In this document: positions 57,865 to 64,000 of the stretch, in pieces
How positions within the stretch are numbered: position 1 is the first letter of the stretch
How the letters are laid out: every line of letters begins with the position of its first letter
DNA from: Aselliscus stoliczkanus
Lineage: Eukaryota; Chordata; Mammalia; Chiroptera; Hipposideridae
Assembly: GCA_033961575.1 (NCBI GenBank)
Contig: CM066738.1
Coordinates: forward strand, 68,247,478 to 68,311,477
Direction of reading: 5' to 3'
Length of the DNA stretch: 64,000 bases
Made by a program: the position numbers and the translations under genes
The notes under the pieces: generated by a model
What the model was told of the DNA's origin: nothing
The model's database searches: none
What the model saw: only the letters and a program-made list of their open reading frames with translations

Positions 57865-59830
57865 TAAGAATACTTTTAAAACATCCTTGGCAATTAAAAT
57901 TTTGAAGAAAACATTTAAAAACTATTAAATTCTAACAAAACCAAAATAAAATATTTACTTCATGTAGTGATATAACATTTTGCTTGAAAAAGGATATTAG
58001 GTAGCAACATAAGCTAAAAAGGACAGTGGTTTAAAAGAAAATGGTTATAACTTCCATATATCTAAAATTATTTCAAAATAAAGTTTTTTATAATTGGGAA
58101 AAAGAAAGTAGTTTTGAACATACATAATATGCACAAGTTACAATTAAATTTTTGGATATCAATCAAAACTGATTTTTAAAAACTTATTTCTTACTCCTAT
58201 TACTAGAAATATTAGCTTGAATATGAGAAGTGAGGACACAGCTGTAATTCCTGAGAAGAGCCTAGTGGTTTAACAATGCTATACTTTCTTCAAAAGGTAT
58301 CAAGAATCAAAAAGGTTCCTAGCCTCTGAAAACAGTAACAGATTAAACTAATTTACTTCTTGCCTTTCTTCCCTAAACTCATCTCCATTCATGCTCCTCA
58401 TCATGTGACTCATTGTTTTTTCAAACACACCCAGTTATTCCTTGCTTGTTGCTACTATTGCCAAAAACTCCCTCTCTCCAGATGTTCTGCACTAATTTAA
58501 TTGTTAAGAGTTTTGCGTTTGATTATATACCAATTAAACTTCTAAGGTTTTACACATCTATTGACTAAAACATATATTGAAACTCAGGATATTGTTACAG
58601 CAAAAGCATGGTGGAAATAAAGTAACTACCACAGGAATTTGGGAAAAATCAAAGAGCTGTAGGTCAATTTTATAAATTGCTATTTGTAAAAATATGTGTA
58701 TATATTAATTCTTTGCCCTTTAGTCTTAAAGAAATATATACATTATTATAGAAATAATTACATGGTATTTTTAAGATTTAAAACTACAACTAAAGAATTT
58801 ATACAGTGTCAGAAGAGCGTTTAATTGACATAATAAGGACTTGAAAGTATCTTATAGTGTACTGCGATTTGCAAGGACAGTAGTATATTGTGAAAATCTG
58901 AGAGGATAAAAATTTTCAAGATAGGTATAAAATCAGTTTATGTTTCCAAGAGTTAATTGAATTTGTAGAGGGAATGATGCCTAATAAATATAAGTGCCTT
59001 TCTACCAACAAACTTTTTAATAACGGCCTACCTAAAGTGGCCAAAGGTAATTAACTTTTACCTGGGATTTTCATAATTCAACTGTTCTGTGTTAAATTTA
59101 TATTTTTTTAATCTAGGGGCTTGTGATTATTTTTTATTATAACTTCTAACAATAAGTTTTAAGTATTCTTTACATATTCTTTACATTAAGTCCTTCATAT
59201 GGCTAATTCTATGCCAAATTTCACTGAAGAAACCATGAGGAACCACCAGGAATTCAGACTGAGTTGGCTTGCTTTTTCTTTAAGGTCAATTGCTTATATA
59301 GCTAAAATGAAAAAAAAAAAAAAATGAGAAAGAAAGAAAACTATGGTAGAAAATTACTATCAGTGAGCCCTGAAAGCTCAGTTTTCCATTGCTCACATTT
59401 TTTATTATCTTTTGACTCCTGGAAAATTAAGTTCTTTGCTTTTACAAGACAAAGTGCATGCCCTTTAGTAGTCTGCTGTTTCCTCCTCTCTGTTCTGTTT
59501 TCTAGTCTTTCATGGTCCTGCCTATCCTTTGTGCTCTATGCTAAAGGAAGGGGATTTAAAAATGAAAGTTAGAGAAAAACCATTAGCTAAGTTTATGGCC
59601 TATAGAGCACCAGGACCTATGTAGATTGATCATTTTGTATTTTATCAAATGAAGTCTATAAATTTATTTCTGTAGACTTTCTTAAAAATTTAAAACTCTT
59701 AGTTGGAAATTGGAGCCATCTGGGCAAAATGCCAAATTAGGGTCTTTTCTCCCTTGCTGGATACAACATTTAATGGTACAATTAGTTAGCTCGCTAGAGT
59801 TAGTTTATAGAAATAATGTACATTTAATTT
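57865..59830. other. SINE-free AT-rich stretch, no gene seen
   Basis: About 2 kb without recognisable repeats or coding signal. The small ORF at 59,324-59,572 has no recognised domain. Confidence 0.45.
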
Positions 59831-59831
59831 T

Positions 59832-60311
59832 CTTTTTTTTTTTTAAGATTTTTTAAATTGGGGAATTGGGGGAGGGGAACCTGCCAAGTTGTTGTTCTTC
59901 AATCTTCATTGTAGAGGGCACCAGTCACCATCTGGCTTCCAGTCAGCAGCTCGTGGCCTCTAAGTTCAAGGTGCTGTGTTCAATCTTAGTTGCGGATGGG
60001 CGTAGCCACCATCCCATGCGGGACTCAAATCAGCAGCCTTGTTGTTAAGAGCTCAAGCTCTATCTAATGAGCCATTGGCTGGCAGCTCAGCTCAGGATGC
60101 TCGAGTTCAGTCTTAGTTGCCGGTGGGCACCATCGAACAGGCAATCTTGTTACACCAGCTGAGCCATCCTGCCACCTGTTGGCAGCTCAGCGACAGCTCA
60201 GCTCGGGCGCAGCGTTCACTGGCCCATGTGGGAATCAAACCAGCAACCCTGTTGCTCAGAGCTCGCGCTCTAAGCCAACTCTTAACCAACTGAGCCACTC
60301 GGCCGGCCCCC
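59832..60311 (-). repeat. Long tRNA-dimer SINE (type C), near complete
   Basis: Reverse copy with the tail complement at left and ggccggcccc at right. The TSD TACATTTAATTTT is at 59,819-59,831 and 60,312-60,324. Confidence 0.95.
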
Positions 60312-60554
60312 TACATTTAATTTTTTTTTAAGAGCTCAAACATATGTTAAATCATCTAAGAATTTTGAATCACTTATGACTGATAAGGCAACATGGTCAG
60401 GGTGGAAAGGGATAGGATTCTATTTTCAGTTGACTTTATGTTGTAAGTGGAGCAGTGAAGCCAACTGCCAATTATGTAACATTTTCTGAAGGGTTAATAT
60501 TTAATAACTTACCAAAGAACAGAAAATCTGATACACCGGGCTTCTCTAGAGGCT

Positions 60555-60790
60555 ATAGGGTGATGGGAAGGAAGCAACATAGAACTCAGAAGACAGCTCC
60601 CTAGCCCTGCTCACTTTTAGCTTCATCTCCTTGAGCAAGTGACTTAATCTCCCCAGGTTTCAGATTCTTTAAATATAATACGTAGAGATTATCCCTACTC
60701 TTTTCTTGCTAACATACTAAGATTATTATGGGATCAAATTAAATAATAAGTATGTTGGAAACAAAGCACTGTGAAAGTGTAAAATATTTT
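60555..60790 (+). repeat. MIR-like SINE
   Basis: ccttgagcaagtgacttaat, tccccaggtttcagattctt and acaaagcactgtgaaagtgt. Confidence 0.75.
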
Positions 60791-61311
60791 TAAAACAAAA
60801 TACCTTTAACACACCGTACAGTATAAAGTGTAATCTGTTTATGATTGAGCCACATACACTTAAATTATTTCAGATTTGTTCCAGCTTTTCTAAATGTACT
60901 GTTGCAAAGCAGATTATGATACAGTGTACAGTAATTTTGATATGACCACGTGATACAAAGTTGAAAAACTTTTATTTGACTTAAGGAATTGATAATTTAG
61001 GAAATGGTTGGAAAACCTACAAGTATTTCTAGACTTTGCTATGGTTGGCCCTTTGGGGAGAAACAAATACTAGGTAGGTTGTTGGAAAGAATACAATTCA
61101 GTGATTTATTCTTCCAACAAAAATTAAATGGATACCTATATATCTAACGAAATTTGTGTTAAGTAGAGGAGATATAAGATTCTTGTGGTATAGGCTCTGT
61201 TCTCTGTTGCTGTCTATTATGGCATCATCCTTTCTCTCTTATTCTTTCATGTTGTACTTCAACACCGAGCTACTTATGGTTTAAAAGCTCTTGTTCTCTC
61301 TTGTCTATAGG

Positions 61312-61312
61312 T

Positions 61313-61343
<31 letters not shown>

Positions 61344-61808
61344 ATTGGGGAATTGGGTGAGGGGAACAGTGTTGGGGAATGGGACAAGCAAGTTGTTCTT
61401 CAATCTTAGTTGTGGAGGGTGCCAGTCGCCATCTGGCTGCCCGTTGTCAGCTCGTGGCCTCTAAGCTCAAGGTGCTGTGTTCAATCTTAGTTGTGAATGG
61501 GCGTAGCCACCATCCCATGCAGGAGTCAAACGAGCTGCCTTGTTGTTAAGAGCGCACACTCTATCCACTGAGCCATCTGGGTGGCAGCCCAGCTCAAGGT
61601 GCTGAGTTCAGTCTTAGTTGCGGGCAGGCATAGCCCACCATTGCACAGGCAGTCTTGTTGTTAGGAGCATGTGTTCTCATCAGCTCAGCCCTGTTGGCAG
61701 ATTGGGCGCAGCATCACTGGCCCATGTGGGACTTGAACCGGCGGCCCTGTTGCTCAGAGCTTATGCTCTCAAGCTAACTCTTAACCAACTGAGCCACTCA
61801 GTTGGCCC
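61312..61808 (-). repeat. Long tRNA-dimer SINE (type C) with (TATT)n
   Basis: A (TATT)n run at 61,311-61,343 replaces the usual poly-T, then a complete reverse type C copy. CTATAGG against CTATGGG may be the TSD. Confidence 0.9.
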
Positions 61809-61919
61809 TCTATGGGCTTTTGAACATCCTGCTATGTCTGCCTAAAATACAATCTCTGCCCCCTGACTTGCATAGTCAGTGTCTAATTGGTTTGTCTTCC
61901 CCGACCCCAAATCTGTGTT

Positions 61920-62305
61920 TTGGAAAATTAGCAGGTGATAGGGAAAGTAGGTTGGGAAAATAAGTTGGGGAAGTTAACTTGAAATAGCAGGTGAAGCAGT
62001 TGGGATTTTATTCTGTAGGTTGTAGGAAGCTATTGAAAGATTTATACTGGAGTTACAGACAGTTCTACTGTATAAAGATTATTAGGCAGTGAACATGTTA
62101 GAACCTCCTTGGATTGGATTATAGGTTGAAAATCACCATATATTGTCAGATTATGAGGCAGAATTATAGAAACAGATGATTATCCTAAAAACAGTAAGCA
62201 TTCATTTATATAAAAAATAGTTATTGGTGCTTATTATGTTACAAGCTCTGTTCTAGGTTCTAGGGATACAGGAGTGAAGGGGATAAAAATCCTACTCCTC
62301 TGATA
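61920..62305 (+). repeat. Ancient interspersed repeat segments, unnamed family
   Basis: ttgggattttattctgtagg and gttctaggttctagggatac belong to the same old repeat type as 53,560 and 63,240, out of consensus order. Confidence 0.35.
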
Positions 62306-62309
62306 TTTA

Positions 62310-62815
62310 GAAAGTATAAAGAATGCCTTATAGACTAATAAGGAAAAGACAGACAACCCTTTGAAAAAATGAATAAGTATCTTGAACAGACATTTCGTGA
62401 AAGAGAATAGCCAATAAACGTGTAAAGGTGTTCACTTTATTAGTAATTATGAACATACAATTGAAATCACAATAAGAAACCACCACCCATTCTCCAGCAC
62501 AGATAAATTTAAAAAGATTGAAAATGGCAAGCATTGGTGAAGATATAAAACAATGGCAACTTTCATACTCTGCTGAATGGAGTATAAACTGGCACACCCT
62601 CCCTGGAAAACTGTTTAGTCGTGCATACTGTGTGAACCAGCAGTCTACTGCAAGGTATATTTCCAATAAAATGGTTGATAGTAGTAGCATATTTCTTGAT
62701 CTGAGTGGTGAGTACGTTGGTGTTCAGTTTGTGATAATTCATTGAGCTGTACATCTAGTATATTTACTTTTCTGCCTGTGTGTTATACTTCAATAAAATT
62801 GAAAAATGTAATTTG
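62310..62815 (+). repeat. Old L1 ORF2 end and 3' end
   Basis: gatataaaacaatggcaact, ggcacaccctccctggaaaa and ttatacttcaataaaattga follow an old L1M ORF2/3' end. Heavily decayed. Confidence 0.7.
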
Positions 62816-62874
62816 CCCATTCTTACATTCTGGAAAGGAGAGACATCATTATCAAAGTCACCATCGTAGCAAAC

Positions 62875-63108
62875 ATTAGTGATTAATATATGCCAGGCCA
62901 TGTTTTAGGTGCATTACATATATTAACTCATTTAATCTTCACAAAAATTTTTTAGGCTTACTTTCATTATTAGTATTTTACAGATGAGGAAACAGCCACA
63001 AAGAGATTGAGTAAGCTGACAAATCTCACCCATCTACTAAGTGGTAGACTCAGACTTTGAACCCAGATGTTGTCTCTAAAGTCTGTTCTTAACCACCATG
63101 CTGTACAT
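62875..63108 (-). repeat. MIR SINE, near complete, antisense
   Basis: atatattaactcatttaatc, cagatgaggaaacagccaca and tgttcttaaccaccatgctg are the full antisense MIR order. Confidence 0.88.
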
Positions 63109-63239
63109 CCACCAAACAAATAACAAAACAGCCTGTGCTTTCAACCCTTATTTTTTATATAGTGAAAAATGTATCATGAATAATAAAAGCAGATTGAAGG
63201 GAAATAGGCAGTGGTCTAGAAATGTTGTATTGCTGTTTT

Positions 63240-63600
63240 ATATAGCATGGTCAGAGAAGGTCTGTCTCATTGAGAAGGTAATATAATAGCACAAAGATCT
63301 AAAGAAGCTGAGGGGATGAGCCATTCAGGTATCTGGCAGAAGAACTTTCCAGGCAGAGAAAGGAAAATGCAGTGGCCTGAGATGGGCATATGCTTGGCCT
63401 GTCTGAAAGATAATAATTAGGCCACGTGCCAGAAGAGGGGCAAGTAAGGACACAGTAGTAGGAGATGAGGTTAGAGAAGTAATGGGGGCTACATAGTATG
63501 ATCCTAAAGGGAATTATGAGAACTTTGGCTTTTACTGTAAGTGCAATGGGAAGTCTTCGGGCAAATTATGGCAGAGGAGTGATAAATGATTTATGTTTTG
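63240..63600 (+). repeat. Ancient interspersed repeat segment, unnamed family
   Basis: aggcagagaaaggaaaatgc, ggagatgaggttagagaagt and gtgcaatgggaagtcttcgg are collinear with a common old mammalian repeat. Confidence 0.5.
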
Positions 63601-63605
63601 TTTTT

Positions 63606-63750
63606 TTAATTGGGGAATTGGGGGAGGGGAACAGCATTGGGGAACTGGAGAAGGGGAACAGACAACTTGCTTTCCTTTTGTCCTTCAGTCTAGTTGTGGA
63701 GGATGTCGCTTCACTGGCCCATGTTGGTATTATCATTGTGCTCTTCCTTT
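63606..63750 (-). repeat. SINE (type B), 5'-truncated
   Basis: The tail complement (attggggaattgggggaggg) through cattgtgctcttcctt only. The head is missing. Confidence 0.9.
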
Positions 63751-63772
63751 TATATTTTAAAAGGATAACTCT

Positions 63773-64000
63773 GGGCCCGCCGAGTGGTGCGTTGGTTAAG
63801 AGCTGGCCTGGGACACTAGCTCTGAGCAGCAGGACCCTTGTTTGGGTCCCACATGTGGGCCAGTGATGCTGCACCCTCTACAGCTAAGATGGTGAACAAT
63901 AGCTCAACCTGGAGCTGGGCTGCCTTGAGTCACCAGTGATGGCATAGGCTGCAGTGAGGCTGCAGTGGGCTGTCGTAAAGCTACCATGAGTGGCTGGCAG
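63773..64000 (+). repeat. SINE (type B), cut by window edge
   Basis: GGGCCCGCCGAGTGGTGCG head, GTTTGGGTCCC box and body. It continues past the window. It lies head-on to the SINE at 63,606. Confidence 0.92.

Noticed and set aside
62328..62690. 120-codon minus-strand ORF
   Set aside because: Antisense to an old decayed L1 ORF2/3' end.
1..64000. CRISPR arrays, operons, phage or plasmid systems
   Set aside because: Sequence is clearly mammalian: SINE, L1, MIR and CpG island. Regular repeats are microsatellites or SINE VNTRs without spacers.

Overview
This is mammalian nuclear DNA, AT-rich and packed with retroelements. The dominant repeat is a tRNA-derived SINE with a GGCCGGCC head and a CCCCAATAAAATCTTTAAA tail, present in about 45 copies. 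That SINE type, together with L1 copies that still carry readable ORF1 and ORF2 segments and an 82-bp mariner-type MITE, points to a bat. A rhinolophoid (horseshoe or leaf-nosed group) is the best guess. This call comes from recognising the repeats, not from a search.

Layout. 1-21.5 kb holds no recognisable gene. It is old L1, MIR and SINE sequence, including a nest at 8.3-14 kb where a younger L1 (about 10,001-13,360) sits inside the ORF1 of an older L1. 21.5-31.7 kb is nearly SINE-free apart from one nested pair at 26.5-27.1 kb. It contains the only CpG island (about 23.9-25.25 kb), which has promoter-type motifs and good splice donors and is probably the promoter and non-coding first exon of a gene I cannot name. 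A motif-rich candidate enhancer lies about 4 kb downstream (28.5-28.9 kb). 31.7-40 kb is a dense SINE field with nested and composite copies and the MITE. 40.06-45.09 kb is one 5'-truncated, rearranged L1 with two successive 3' ends inside a single target-site duplication (TSD). 45.5-46.9 kb is a pile-up of a U6 pseudogene and SINEs inside a MIR. 47-64 kb is ancient L1M, LTR, MER5-like and MIR sequence peppered with SINEs.

No intact protein-coding gene, functional tRNA or rRNA, CRISPR array or prokaryotic-type system is supported. The coding remnants are decayed L1 ORF1 and ORF2. If the CpG island is a plus-strand promoter, 24.8-64 kb may be its first intron; no exon in that stretch could be confirmed.

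The most unusual observations are a SINE-within-SINE composite present at two loci with separate TSDs, which suggests it mobilised as one unit; an L1 insertion with a doubled 3' end and an internal tandem duplication; a U6 pseudogene that looks like a template-switch chimera; and a SINE with a short unique sequence between two A-tails, which looks like 3' transduction.
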